DNA from: Scatosoma sp045632265
Lineage (GTDB): Bacteria; Bacillota; Clostridia; Christensenellales; Borkfalkiaceae
Assembly: GCA_045632265.1 (NCBI GenBank)
Contig: JAZQWG010000001.1
Coordinates: 83,665-147,664 of the forward strand
Reading direction: 5' to 3'
DNA: 64,000 nucleotides
Part shown: piece by piece, positions 7,743 through 16,954 of the stretch
Position numbering within the stretch: the stretch's first letter is position 1
Layout: each line of letters opens with the position of its first letter
Notes under the pieces: model-generated
The model's input: only the letters and a program-made list of their open reading frames with translations
Told to the model about the DNA's origin: nothing
The model's database searches: none
Translations under genes and position numbers: made by a program

Positions 7743-8980
7743 TATTCAACGTCCTCCTTCGTTTGTTCTTCTTCGCTGACTTTATCCGATTCCTTAAAGG
7801 ACGGGATTACGCCAAGCACGGGAACGCCGAAAATATCGGTGATTTGTTCGATACTACGAAGACGTTTATCCGAACGATCTACAATGATGAATACGATAGA
7901 CGAGATGATAAGTGCCGCTGCGCCAAGGATTAAACCGTATTTGGTTGCCGTCTTGGCTACGATACCTTCGTTCGTTCTATGCACGTCGTCCGTACGGGTG
8001 ATACGGATACAATTCGTGCTGATATAACCGGACGGAACGGGCATTTTTTCAATAATGTATTCGGGAACGGCTTTGATCAAAAGTTCACGCAAATCTTTTG
8101 CGTATTCTTTATCGTTGAGTACGGAAATCTTTACGTAGATAAAGCTTCTTGCTAAGTCGTCCGACGAAGCGTCCGTTTTTGCATCGTAATAAGAGAAGGT
8201 GGATGCGGAAGAAATTTTGTTAAGGTTGGTGGTGTAGTAGTCTTTATCCAACTCTCTCCACAAATCAAGCGCAGGTTTCTTCGCATTGTCCGCTTGCGTA
8301 GCAAGCGAAGCTACTTCCTTATACAAATTCGCATACGTTTGTTGCGCTTGTACTTGTGCCACAGTCGCTTGGCTTAACGCAGCGATAGCATTTTTAATTT
8401 CCGTAGAAACGCCGTCCGCATCAGCCGTAGGCGTAGAAGGCAAAGCGGGGTTTTCTAATCTTGCCGCCGTCCAAAGTTTGTCAAGTTCCGTCGTTTTCGT
8501 GGAAACGAGTTCGTTTGCAAGGTTCAGCGTAGCAAGCGCAGCTTCCATGCTTGCGTATTTAGCGTTGTATGCATCTACGGCAGCGGTTGCCGTTTGCACC
8601 AACGCGTTCAAATCGTTGTTTGCCAAAAGGTCAAGTCTTTCTTGCGTGGGCAAGCCTTTTTCGTTGAGAAGCAACAATTCGGCAAACGATTGCGATTCCA
8701 AAAGTTCAACCATGTTGTTCAACACGTTTTTACCGTAAGCACCGTAAACGCCGTATTGACTTTCCGAATTAACGGACGTATCCTTGTCCTTTTGGGGGTT
8801 GATGTAGAATTTTATTTCCGTGCCGTAATATTCTACGTTGTGCGTGCGAAGGAAGCCAAAACCTGCGCCAAGCGCTGCGCCAAGAATTACCACAAGGATA
8901 ATGTATTTGAGTTTACTCAAAAGCAAGCGGAAAATTTCCATTATGCTGATTTCATTTTGCTTTTGCGTGATTTCTTCCAT
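7742..8980 (-). CDS. Wzz-family polysaccharide chain-length regulator / BY-kinase activator
   Basis: 412 residues. Two membrane helices (about 34-52 and 350-372) bracket a large outside domain rich in Ala and predicted coiled coil (about 130-260). This is the Wzz/CapA layout; the short cytoplasmic tail (ITDIFGVPVLGVIPSFKESD) is the usual kinase-contact region. It works with the kinase encoded immediately downstream to set exopolysaccharide length. The outside domain is longer than in a typical Gram-positive CapA. ATG with AAGGAGTACG upstream. Confidence 0.88.
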   Translation of the reverse strand: MEEITQKQNEISIMEIFRLLLSKLKYIILVVILGAALGAGFGFLRTHNVEYYGTEIKFYINPQKDKDTSVNSESQYGVYGAYGKNVLNNMVELLESQSFAELLLLNEKGLPTQERLDLLANNDLNALVQTATAAVDAYNAKYASMEAALATLNLANELVSTKTTELDKLWTAARLENPALPSTPTADADGVSTEIKNAIAALSQATVAQVQAQQTYANLYKEVASLATQADNAKKPALDLWRELDKDYYTTNLNKISSASTFSYYDAKTDASSDDLARSFIYVKISVLNDKEYAKDLRELLIKAVPEYIIEKMPVPSGYISTNCIRITRTDDVHRTNEGIVAKTATKYGLILGAAALIISSIVFIIVDRSDKRLRSIEQITDIFGVPVLGVIPSFKESDKVSEEEQTKEDVE

Positions 8981-9109
8981 AACGTACTCCTTATCTTTTT
9001 TATCGTGCCGTTGTTTTTTCGGTTATCACTCCATTATTATAACATTGAAAAAAGCAAATGTAAAGGGCTTTTCTAATAAAATAATGTATAAATAACCGCT
9101 ATTTTTCAA

Positions 9110-9988
9110 TTATTCTTCGTCGAGAAGGTCGTCTTCGTCCTCGTTATTACAGCCCTTGGGGCATTGATTGCATTGTTTTTTGAAATTCAATGCGCTTGCG
9201 GGGTAGTCTTTATAAATCCAACCGCCGTTTCTATCGTCCATTTTCACTTTCACTTCCATTTTCAGCATGTTGAGCGAAGCGACGATTGCTTTGCCCTCGG
9301 GCGTGCCCACTTCCGCGCCTACCTTGGGAAGTTGTTTCGCAGCGTCCACGTAATAATCGATTTCATAGCCAAGACAGCACATCAATCTTCCGCAAAGCCC
9401 GCTGATTTTCCCGGGGTTCAGCGACAAGTTTTGCGCTTTTGCCATTTTCACGCTAACCTTCTTAAACTCGGGCATGTTCCCCGCACAACAGCAAACACGG
9501 CCGCAAGGCGCAATGCCGCCAAGGTATTTCGTTTCGTCACGAATCCCCACTTGGCGCAAATCGATACGGGTGTGGAAAGCGGATGCCAAGTCCTTGACAA
9601 GCTCTCTAAAATCCACTCTGCTTTCCGAAGTGAAGAAGAAGGTGATTTTGCCGCTATCGAAAGAAAATTCGCAATCGACGAGTTTCATTTCAAGTTCTCT
9701 TGCGGCGATTTTTTCCTTGCAAATGCGGATAGCTTCCGGTTTTCTTTCTTCAAACGCCTTGTATTTTTCCGTGTCCTTTGCGGTGGCGATACGCACGACG
9801 GGTTTCAAAGGGGATACGATTTCGCTATCGTCAATTTCCTTTTCGGGGTGCGCCACCCATGCGTATTCCATACCACGGGAAGTTTCTACGATAACGGGCA
9901 TGTTTCTTTGGTAAACTTCGCCCGTCTTGGGGGTGAAATAGTAAAGCTTGCCCCCGTTTTTGAATTTTATGCCTACAACTTTTGTCAT
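9110..9988 (-). CDS. ricT: RicT (YaaT), PSP1-domain iron-sulfur regulatory protein
   Basis: 292 residues. The PSP1 domain is clear (MTKVVGIKFKNGGKLYYF...), followed by the cysteine motifs GGIAPCGRVCCCAGNMPEF and SGLCGRLMCCLGYE that hold a [4Fe-4S] cluster in the RicA-RicF-RicT complex. In Bacillus this complex supports RNase Y-dependent mRNA processing and affects sporulation and competence. A further Cys pair (CNQCPKGC) lies in the acidic C-terminal tail. It follows holB directly, as in Bacillus. Confidence 0.92.
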   Translation of the reverse strand: MTKVVGIKFKNGGKLYYFTPKTGEVYQRNMPVIVETSRGMEYAWVAHPEKEIDDSEIVSPLKPVVRIATAKDTEKYKAFEERKPEAIRICKEKIAARELEMKLVDCEFSFDSGKITFFFTSESRVDFRELVKDLASAFHTRIDLRQVGIRDETKYLGGIAPCGRVCCCAGNMPEFKKVSVKMAKAQNLSLNPGKISGLCGRLMCCLGYEIDYYVDAAKQLPKVGAEVGTPEGKAIVASLNMLKMEVKVKMDDRNGGWIYKDYPASALNFKKQCNQCPKGCNNEDEDDLLDEE

Positions 9989-10020
9989 AATACGTCCTTT
10001 TTCGCTTTCAAAGCCGCTTT

Positions 10021-11010
10021 TTAACGCAAGCGGTTTTTGGCGTTATTTTCAAAAATTTTTGCAATCAACAATTCCAAGCATTGTGGGAAAGTTGCGTTGA
10101 AGAAGGTGTGCAGTTCCGCTTTGGAAAGTTCCGTTTGCGCGTAAAGCAGGGTGGACGTGGTAAACTTTTCCGCCACTTGTCTTATTCGCTCGTTTTCCAC
10201 ACGCAAAAGCACGTGTTTGCCGTTTTTCCCCACTTCCTTTACGAGCATTGCATCACGGAAGATAACCCGAAGAAGATACAAAAGTTCTTTCTTGCTCTTC
10301 GTTTCGCCCGTTTTCTTGATAAGCGTGGGAAGAGCTTCTTTCGTGCAAAGAAGTAGTGCAAACGCCTCGTCCACAAGCGATTGATAATCGCCCCCCTCAA
10401 GCGTGTTTTGCGCTTCGCCCAAACTGCCGCCGCTTGCCGCTGCACAAAGCGAGAAATCATTGTCCGTGTACTTGCTATCTGCGTAAATGCGAGCAAGTGC
10501 TTCCGCCACTTCCCTTTCGTTGAAAGGGGGCACGTCCAACTTCGACACACGGGAAAGCACAGTCGAAAGGACGGGGAAAGCCGTCGTTGCGCCAAGCAAG
10601 AAGATAACCCCTTCGGGCGGTTCTTCCAAAAGCTTCAAAAGCTTGTTTTGCGAAGCGACGTTGGCGTCCGCAAAATCGGAAATAACGAACACTTTAATAT
10701 CCCCTTCTACGGGGCGGAGCATACATTCTTCCGTCAATCTTTCCGCATCTTCCACCACGAATTTTTTGTCGTGGTTGGGGAAGAATAAACAATCGGTGAA
10801 CGTTTCCTTGTCAATGCGTTCGCTTATCCGTTTTTGGTAATCGTTTTGCGGGTTTGCGCAATTAAACAGCACCTTTGCAAACGTCTTTAATGCGTTTTTG
10901 AGATTGCGTTTGTCGTCTAAAAGGAGCAAGTAAGCGTGCGAAAGTCTGCCCTTTTGCGCTTCCGCTTGCAATAGGCGATATGCCTGCGTGTTTTTAATCA
11001 ACGTTTGCAT
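10021..11010 (-). CDS. holB: DNA polymerase III delta' subunit
   Basis: 329 residues, a clamp-loader subunit. It shows the HolB pattern: LSHAYLLLLDD at the start of the AAA-like domain, VFVISDFADANVASQNKLLKLLEEPPEGVIFLLGA (motifs around the degenerate Walker B), and LSRVSKL as the SRC-like region. No intact P-loop GxxGxGK is seen, so it probably does not hydrolyse ATP. AAGGAGAG precedes the ATG. It heads a holB-ricT operon. Confidence 0.9.
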   Translation of the reverse strand: MQTLIKNTQAYRLLQAEAQKGRLSHAYLLLLDDKRNLKNALKTFAKVLFNCANPQNDYQKRISERIDKETFTDCLFFPNHDKKFVVEDAERLTEECMLRPVEGDIKVFVISDFADANVASQNKLLKLLEEPPEGVIFLLGATTAFPVLSTVLSRVSKLDVPPFNEREVAEALARIYADSKYTDNDFSLCAAASGGSLGEAQNTLEGGDYQSLVDEAFALLLCTKEALPTLIKKTGETKSKKELLYLLRVIFRDAMLVKEVGKNGKHVLLRVENERIRQVAEKFTTSTLLYAQTELSKAELHTFFNATFPQCLELLIAKIFENNAKNRLR

Positions 11011-11130
11011 GCTTTTTCTCTCCTTGTTAATCGTACTACTCTATTATAACATAAAACTTGTAAATAAGCAAGTAGTTAGAAGAAAAAGAAAAAAGGAAAA
11101 ACTTGTTGTTTTTCCTTTCAAATGATTGCA

Positions 11131-11180
11131 TTTCAACGCATACATGGTGGGGTGAAAAGTTTTCAACGCGTACTTGCCCC
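11131..11180 (-). repeat. dispersed 50-bp repeat, copy A
   Basis: Contains two imperfect direct units, TTCAACGCATACATG (11132-11146) and TTCAACGCGTACTTG (11162-11176), exactly 30 bp apart, then CCCC. It covers the stop codon of the EamA gene, supplying its last codons. The same arrangement recurs at 19670-19718. Confidence 0.6.
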
Positions 11181-12125
11181 GTCCGTTTTGTTTTGTTTTT
11201 TGTGTTCACGCAAAGCAAGGACGTATTTGACGACTGCCGCGCCGATGATGATTACGTAGCCGATAAGGCTTAAATAATCGGGGAATTCCCATAAGATAAA
11301 AATGCCAAGCGCCGCCGAGAAAAGCACTTGCGAATAATCGAACACCGAAATTTCCCTTGCGGGCGCACACGAATAGGCGGTGGTGATAGAAAATTGCGCC
11401 GCGCTTGCGCATAAGCCCGCAAGCAATAAAAACAGCACTTGGGTAAATTGCATGGGTTGAAATTGTATGATTGTCAAGGGCAAAACCGCCACGCACGAGA
11501 AAAGGGAAAAGAAGAACACGATCACCGCCGTGCGTTCCCCTTTATTGCCAAGATAGTGGACGAACGTGTACGCAAGCCCTGCGCCCAAACCGCCCAAAAC
11601 GCCTATGAGTGCGGGGATAGTGGCGGAAGAAGCGAACGTGGGTTTGATAACGAACAGCGTGCCAAAGAAAGCTACGGCGATAAGAAGCCAGTTTTTCCAA
11701 CCCGCCTTTTCACGCAAAATGATTGCGGAAAAAAGGATAGCGAAGAAGGGGGAAAGCTTGTTCAAAATAGAAGCGTCGGCAACCGTCAAATGGTCGATTG
11801 CATAGAAATTGCAAACGATACCCACCGTGCCCGCAATCGAACGGGCGAGAAGGGCGGGCAAACTGCCCTTTTTGATTTTGAACGATTTGCTTTTGCAAAG
11901 CATGATAAAGGCGACAAGCGCCGCTATGGCGTTTCTAAAAAAGCATTTTTGAAAGGTGGGCAAATCCCCCGAAAGACGGACGAACACCCCCATAAGCGCG
12001 AAGAAAAATGCGGAAAGGACGATAAAGAAAATCCCCCGCTTGGTGCGTTTTACGCTGTCAGCCCCACTTTGCGGTTGGGGATTGGGCGTTTCGTATTCCA
12101 TTTGTTGCAATTCTTCGTGGCTCAT
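11163..12125 (-). CDS. EamA/DMT-family transporter
   Basis: 320 residues with ten hydrophobic helices in two EamA repeats (about 30-165 and 170-305), the drug/metabolite transporter layout. The N-terminal 28 residues are hydrophilic. Motifs include FRNAIAALVAF and LNKLSPFFAILFSAIILRE in repeat one and FDYSQVLFSAALGIFILWE in repeat two. The substrate cannot be predicted. The ATG is 6 nt after a TATAAT box, so the mRNA is probably leaderless. The last codons lie inside a dispersed repeat. Confidence 0.85.
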   Translation of the reverse strand: MSHEELQQMEYETPNPQPQSGADSVKRTKRGIFFIVLSAFFFALMGVFVRLSGDLPTFQKCFFRNAIAALVAFIMLCKSKSFKIKKGSLPALLARSIAGTVGIVCNFYAIDHLTVADASILNKLSPFFAILFSAIILREKAGWKNWLLIAVAFFGTLFVIKPTFASSATIPALIGVLGGLGAGLAYTFVHYLGNKGERTAVIVFFFSLFSCVAVLPLTIIQFQPMQFTQVLFLLLAGLCASAAQFSITTAYSCAPAREISVFDYSQVLFSAALGIFILWEFPDYLSLIGYVIIIGAAVVKYVLALREHKKQNKTDGASTR

Positions 12126-12131
12126 ACTATT

Positions 12132-12160
12132 ATTATACGCATTTGAGATAAAAAAGTAAA
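12132..12160 (-). promoter_or_regulatory. EamA gene promoter, probable leaderless start
   Basis: Minus strand: TTTACT (12155-12160), 17-nt spacer, TATAAT (12132-12137), then six bases and ATG (12125). Confidence 0.6.
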
Positions 12161-12233
12161 ATAAAAACGAGTGTAAGGGCGGAAAAAAGGAACGGCATAA
12201 CCGTTCCTTTTTCGTTAAAGTTCAATTTTGCAA

Positions 12234-12518
12234 TTATTGTGCATCTACTACGGGGTAAACGCTTGCTTTTTTCTTGTCTTTGCCCATTCTTTCGTAACGT
12301 ACCACACCGTCAACAAGCGCGAAAAGCGTGTCGTCTTTACCGATACCTACGTTTGCGCCCGGGTGAATTTTCGTACCACGTTGACGAACAAGGATGTTGC
12401 CAGCAAGAACGCTTTGGCCGTCGCTACGCTTCGTGCCAAGACGCTTTGCTTCGCTGTCTCTGCCGTTGTGGGAAGAACCGGTACCTTTCTTATGAGCGAA
12501 TAAACGAATAAAAATCAT
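12234..12518 (-). CDS. rpmA: 50S ribosomal protein L27
   Basis: 94 residues; central motif FAHKKGTGSSHNGRDSEAKRLG is diagnostic of L27, which reaches the peptidyl-transferase centre. The N-terminus is MIFIRLFAHKKG: residues before AHKKG form a short extension as in Firmicutes, where the protease Prp removes it. No prp gene lies between rplU and rpmA (only 54 nt). AAGGAG precedes the ATG. Confidence 0.97.
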   Translation of the reverse strand: MIFIRLFAHKKGTGSSHNGRDSEAKRLGTKRSDGQSVLAGNILVRQRGTKIHPGANVGIGKDDTLFALVDGVVRYERMGKDKKKASVYPVVDAQ

Positions 12519-12572
12519 TTTTCTTTCTCCTTAATTCAAGTATTTGTTGCCCTTCAAAGGGCGGCGATGCAA

Positions 12573-12878
12573 TTAGAGTTCGATTTTTTCAACTTTAACT
12601 GCGGTGAAAGGTTGTCTGTGACCTTGCTTTTTACGTTCATTCTTCTTTGCTTTATACTTGAAGACGATGATCTTTTTAGCTTTGTCTTGCTTAACAACCG
12701 TTGCGGTTACCTTTGCAGAAGCAACTTCTGCGCCAGTTTTGATACCGTTCTCGTCGGAAACCATAAGCACTTTGAATTCTACGGTGTCGCCTTCGTTTGC
12801 TGCGAGTTTTTCAACGCGTACAACGTCGCCTTCCGCTACTTTGTATTGCTTATTTCCGTTATCGATGATAGCGTACAT
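12573..12878 (-). CDS. rplU: 50S ribosomal protein L21
   Basis: 101 residues, normal length. MYAIIDNGNKQYKVAEGDVVRVEKL at the start and the C-terminal KKNERKKQGHRQPFT motif (L21 signature) are clear. First gene of an rplU-rpmA operon with a ~110-nt leader and a good sigma-A promoter. GAGGAGG precedes the ATG. Confidence 0.97.
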   Translation of the reverse strand: MYAIIDNGNKQYKVAEGDVVRVEKLAANEGDTVEFKVLMVSDENGIKTGAEVASAKVTATVVKQDKAKKIIVFKYKAKKNERKKQGHRQPFTAVKVEKIEL

Positions 12879-13024
12879 ACAATTTTTACCTCCTCTTTCC
12901 AGTCTCGAAGAATATCCAAGGCGCGCGCTTTTTCCGTGTTTTTTTGCGAAAAAATTGCGACTTAAAAAAGCCCGTTTCTATCGGCTCGGATAATACTATA
13001 CCATATTTATAAGAAACTCGTCAA
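12879..13024 (-). promoter_or_regulatory. rplU promoter and leader
   Basis: Minus strand: TTGACG (13019-13024), 18-nt spacer, TATAGT (12995-13000), then a leader of about 110 nt before rplU. The position and length fit the autoregulatory L21 leader RNA of Firmicutes, but I could not fold it convincingly by eye. Confidence 0.5.
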
Positions 13025-13135
13025 GCGTTTTTTTCTTTATTTTCCCAAAAAAATGAAAAATTTTGCCCGTAAAAAGGTATTTTTTAGGCGCAAAAGTGGC
13101 AAACTGTGGAAAAGTGAAAAAAGGAGAGAAAAATC

Positions 13136-13582
13136 ATGGAAGAAAAAGATTATAAACAAACGGAAGAAGTGCTTTCGGAAATTTATCGCAACGCCCAGCT
13201 TGCTTTGCAATCCATTTCCAACATCCTTCCACAAGTGGAAGACGAAGAAGTGAAAAAGGAACTTGGGCTGGAACACGAAGAATATGAAAAAATCTCCGCC
13301 CGTGCCCTTATGCTCGCTAAAGACAAGGGGCTTGAACTCAAAGAGCCTAACCCCTTTAAAAAAATGATGATGTGGGGCTCGATTAAGATGAACTCGATGA
13401 TGGATAACTCCCGTGCGCACATTGCAGACATGATGTTGCAAGGCACGGTGATGGGGATAACCGCCCTTCGCAAATCGAAAAGTGAAACTTGCGTGGAAGG
13501 TGCAGACGACGTTTTACAGCTTTTAGACGATATGCTTGCCGCGGAAGAACGCTTTGAAAAGACGTGGAAAGGGTATTTGTAA
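13136..13582 (+). CDS. conserved hypothetical protein, helical-bundle type
   Basis: 148 residues, not recognised with certainty. The sequence is almost all amphipathic helix with four helical blocks (about 5-35, 40-65, 75-115, 118-145) and acidic residues spaced as in ferritin-like or DUF2383-type bundles (EEKDYKQTEEVLSEIYRNAQ...; LGLEHEEYEKISARALML; MMDNSRAHIADMMLQGTV). No signal peptide or membrane segment. AAAGGAGAG precedes the ATG. It stands alone on the plus strand between two minus-strand operons. Confidence 0.7.
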   Translation: MEEKDYKQTEEVLSEIYRNAQLALQSISNILPQVEDEEVKKELGLEHEEYEKISARALMLAKDKGLELKEPNPFKKMMMWGSIKMNSMMDNSRAHIADMMLQGTVMGITALRKSKSETCVEGADDVLQLLDDMLAAEERFEKTWKGYL

Positions 13583-13604
13583 GCAGCGGTTTTATTTTGT
13601 AAAA

Positions 13605-13634
13605 AAGCCCCGTGCGTTGATACGCACGGGGCTT
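13605..13634 (-). terminator. intrinsic terminator of rqcH
   Basis: A 13-bp stem AAGCCCCGTGCGT / ACGCACGGGGCTT with a 4-nt loop. The T run lies on the minus strand, just after rqcH. The plus strand lacks a good T run. Confidence 0.85.
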
Positions 13635-13650
13635 AATTGTTGAAATCAAC

Positions 13651-15366
13651 CTATTCGCATTTGGGTTTTACAAGCACCGTTTTATAATCGGTGTAGATGA
13701 CGAAACCCGCCTTGCTTTTGCTCGGTTTTTTGACAAATTTGCGCTTACAATAATCGACGGGGATTTTATCGCTATCCCTTGCTTGCGAGAAATAAGCGCA
13801 CAGCTGCGCTGCATACAAAATCGTTTCGTCGCATACATGCCCCCCGTCCGCAAGGATAATTACGTGGGAAGAATGGTATTTTTGTACGTGCAACCATATA
13901 TCGTCGGGGGAAGCAAGTTTAAGCAATCTTTCGTTTTGCAAGTTATTGCGCCCCACCAAAATCTTTTTGCCATCGTGCTCGAACTCTCTAAAGGGGACGA
14001 CCACGTCTTTTTTATTCTTTTTCGCAAGCTTAGGGGCACGGATAAGCCCTGCTTCCATAAGCTCCGTTTCAATTTCTTTCAAATCTTCGTCCGTTTCCGA
14101 TAAAGCGATAGAAGAAGCGATACTTTCCGCATACGAAAGTTCCGCTTCGTCCGCTTTTTGCATGGGGATAAGAATTTCTCTCGCTCGTTTTTGTTTATTG
14201 TATTGCTTGAAATATTTTTGCGCATTTTTTGCGGGCGAAAGCAAGGGGTCGAGCGTGATTTTTATGCTCTTGCCTTCTTCGTCGTACCAGTTTACAAGCT
14301 CGACAAAGCGCATGCCCTTTTCGATGGCGTACAAATTCGCCGTTAAAAGTTCGCCCTTGATACGGTTTTCGTCCGCTTTATCCGCTTCTCGCAATTTTTC
14401 CGCCGTTTCTTGCAAGCGTTTTGCCGTCTTTTTGACGAGCGTTCTCACCCCGCTTTCCAAGCGGCGTTTTTTATCTTCAAACCCCTTTTTCGTTTCCCTT
14501 TTCGTGTAAAATTCGTCTTGCGCTTTGCACAAAGAAGGCATGGCAACGCCCCCGTCCACGGGGAAAGCGAAAAAGTCCAAAATCACGCCGTTATCCACAC
14601 GTATATGGGGGTTAGAGGGCATATTTAAGCAAAATTCGCCGATAAATTTCCACAAAGGCGACTTCGCCGACGGGGATAAACAAAGGGCAAGCGCCCCGTT
14701 TTCTTGTTCGGCAAATCGGACGAGTTCCCTTGCCGTTGCAAGCGCCAAACCCGCCACCGTGTCGAAGATAAATCCCGCCAACGTTTCCCTATCCAGCGGC
14801 TCTTCTCTATTCGCCATAAAGTTTTTCAAACGCACGAAAATCCCGTCGCTATCAAAAGGGGAAAGTTTGTCTTGCGGCGTGGGATAAGCGTACTTTGCCC
14901 CTGCAAACAAAATGCGGTGGGTGTCGTCCACAAGCGCCGTCGTTTTGAGTGCGCCAAGCACGATGCCCTTTTCCACGAGAATTATATTCGAGTATTTGCC
15001 CATCAACTCGCAAACGAGCGTGCGTTTCGCCTCAGAAAAATCGGTAGTGCAATGCAAATCGATTTCCACGATCCGTTCAAATTCGTATTGACGAATTTCC
15101 AAAATTTCCGCGTTTTGCAAATATTTGCGAAGCAACATGCAAAAATTAGGGGCGATTGCAAGCGGTTCTTTTTCCACCGCCGACAAACAAACTCTTGCAT
15201 TTGAAGCATTTGCGCTTAAAATGAGTTTAACCGTTGATTTTCCGGTGTATATAATAAAGGTGAGTTCGTCTTTATTGACTTGCGAGATACGGTTAATTTT
15301 TCCACCGACGAGAAGGTTGTTCAACTCGATTGTGCTACGGCGGATATGAAAAGCGTCCTGTGGCAT
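13651..15366 (-). CDS. rqcH: RqcH/NFACT-family ribosome quality control protein
   Basis: 571 residues. The N-terminal NFACT-N domain starts MPQDAFHIRRSTIELNNLLVG and holds the LVCELMGKYSNIILV segment typical of the family. A long coiled coil follows (about 270-400), then the NFACT-R domain with VGRNNLQNERLLKLASPDDIWLHVQ. RqcH binds stalled 50S subunits and adds alanine tails that mark nascent chains for ClpXP; tig, clpP and clpX are immediately upstream of it on the opposite strand. The start at 15366 follows GGGAGG; an ATG 39 nt earlier has no such site. Confidence 0.92.
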   Translation of the reverse strand: MPQDAFHIRRSTIELNNLLVGGKINRISQVNKDELTFIIYTGKSTVKLILSANASNARVCLSAVEKEPLAIAPNFCMLLRKYLQNAEILEIRQYEFERIVEIDLHCTTDFSEAKRTLVCELMGKYSNIILVEKGIVLGALKTTALVDDTHRILFAGAKYAYPTPQDKLSPFDSDGIFVRLKNFMANREEPLDRETLAGFIFDTVAGLALATARELVRFAEQENGALALCLSPSAKSPLWKFIGEFCLNMPSNPHIRVDNGVILDFFAFPVDGGVAMPSLCKAQDEFYTKRETKKGFEDKKRRLESGVRTLVKKTAKRLQETAEKLREADKADENRIKGELLTANLYAIEKGMRFVELVNWYDEEGKSIKITLDPLLSPAKNAQKYFKQYNKQKRAREILIPMQKADEAELSYAESIASSIALSETDEDLKEIETELMEAGLIRAPKLAKKNKKDVVVPFREFEHDGKKILVGRNNLQNERLLKLASPDDIWLHVQKYHSSHVIILADGGHVCDETILYAAQLCAYFSQARDSDKIPVDYCKRKFVKKPSKSKAGFVIYTDYKTVLVKPKCE

Positions 15367-15617
15367 AGTTGCCCTCCCGTTTGGTTTTAGAAATATTCTA
15401 TCCACCGCAAATTTTGTCGAAAAGGGTGGAAGGGAATACTCCTTTTCTTAAATTATACCCTAAAAAAAGGAAATTGTAAATAAAAACGATTAAAAAACGC
15501 TTTATTTTCTTTGACAAATATGATAAAATGTAATGAGCAAAACCGAAAACGTAGTTTTCCGTCTTGTCAAAAATAGAAAAAAATAAAAAATTGCATATAG
15601 CAGGAGAAAAAAGTATT

Positions 15618-16913
15618 ATGAAGTACACCACCAAAGCCAGCGAAAAAAGCACGGTAAAAATCACGCTTAAATTCGACGGGGAAGAATTCAAAGCAGCTAC
15701 GACGAAAGCATACCTTAAGTCGAGAAGCAAGTTCAGCGTAAACGGTTTCCGTAAAGGTAAAGCACCCAAGAACGTAATCGAAAACGTTTACGGCAAGGGC
15801 GTATTCTATGAAGATGCACTCAACATCCTTTTCGGCGACAACTACGGCACCGTTATCGACAAATGCGAAAAGAAATTTACGGTAGTTGGCGACCCTGACG
15901 TTTCCGTAGAAGATTTCTCGGAAGAAGGCGTAACGCTTGTGGCGATTGTACCCGTTAAACCCGAAGTGAAAATTTCTTCCTACAAGGGTATGAAGATTAA
16001 AGAAATCGCGTATAATGTAAAAGATGAAGAAGTTGATGCAGAACTTAACCGTTTGCTTGACAGAAACGCACGCAAAGTGCCCGTTGCTGACAGAGCAGCT
16101 CAACTTGGCGACATCGCTAACATCGATTTCGTAGGTACGGTTGACGGCGTTAAGTTCGACGGCGGCGAAGCGGAAGGTTTCGATTTGACGCTTGGTAGCG
16201 GTCAATTTATCCCTGGTTTTGAAGACCAAGTCGTTGGCATGAACATCGGCGAAAAGAAGGACGTAAACGTGACGTTCCCTGAAAACTATCAAGCAGAAGC
16301 CCTTAAAGGCAAGGCGGCAGTTTTCGCAGTCACCCTTAACGGCTTGCAAGCAAAAGAACTTCCCGAACTCAACGACGAATTTATCAAAGACGCTACGGGC
16401 AGCGAAAGCGTAGAAGCGTACAAGGCAAAGACGAAGGAAAGATTGCAACAACAAGCTGATAGACGTGCAAACGACGCTACGGAAAACAGCATTTTGGACG
16501 CTATCGCTCAAAACACGGAAGTTGAAATTCCCCAAGCAATGATTGAAAGAGAAATCGACAACCTTTTGCAAAAGTTTGAATATCAACTTATGTACCAAGG
16601 CTTGAAGCTTGCTGACTACCTTGATTTCCTTAAGGTGACGGAAGCTGAATTTAGAAAGAACTATGAAGCGCAAGCTGAAAAGAACGTGAAGAGCCAACTT
16701 ATCATTGCGCAAATCATCAAAGAAGAAGCAATTGAAGCAACGGAAGAAGAAGTTGATGCAAAGATTGCTGAACAAGCTAAATCGGTTGATAAAGATGCAG
16801 CGGAATACAAGAAGGGTATGGACCCTCGTCAATTCGACTATATCCGCAACGACCTCGTTATCACGAAGCTTTTCAACTTCTTGAAAGAAAACAACGAAAT
16901 GTATCAAGACTAA
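15618..16913 (+). CDS. tig: trigger factor
   Basis: 431 residues; ribosome-associated chaperone and prolyl isomerase. The ribosome-binding N-domain carries FRKGKAPKNVIENVYG (the GFRxGKxP signature). The FKBP domain spans about 155-245 (GDIANIDFVGTVDG... GSGQFIPGFEDQVVGM), then the helical C-domain. AGGAGA precedes the ATG at 15618; 18 in-frame codons upstream are not needed. It is followed by clpP and clpX, the same tig-clpP-clpX order as many bacteria. Confidence 0.96.
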   Translation: MKYTTKASEKSTVKITLKFDGEEFKAATTKAYLKSRSKFSVNGFRKGKAPKNVIENVYGKGVFYEDALNILFGDNYGTVIDKCEKKFTVVGDPDVSVEDFSEEGVTLVAIVPVKPEVKISSYKGMKIKEIAYNVKDEEVDAELNRLLDRNARKVPVADRAAQLGDIANIDFVGTVDGVKFDGGEAEGFDLTLGSGQFIPGFEDQVVGMNIGEKKDVNVTFPENYQAEALKGKAAVFAVTLNGLQAKELPELNDEFIKDATGSESVEAYKAKTKERLQQQADRRANDATENSILDAIAQNTEVEIPQAMIEREIDNLLQKFEYQLMYQGLKLADYLDFLKVTEAEFRKNYEAQAEKNVKSQLIIAQIIKEEAIEATEEEVDAKIAEQAKSVDKDAAEYKKGMDPRQFDYIRNDLVITKLFNFLKENNEMYQD

Positions 16914-16954
16914 GCTTATCAGCTTAATCAAAAACAAATTTAAGGAAACGGATT

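Noticed and set aside
15511..15534. TTGACA plus TAAAAT as tig promoter
   Set aside because: The hexamers are only 7 bp apart, and no -10 box lies at 16-18 bp from TTGACA.
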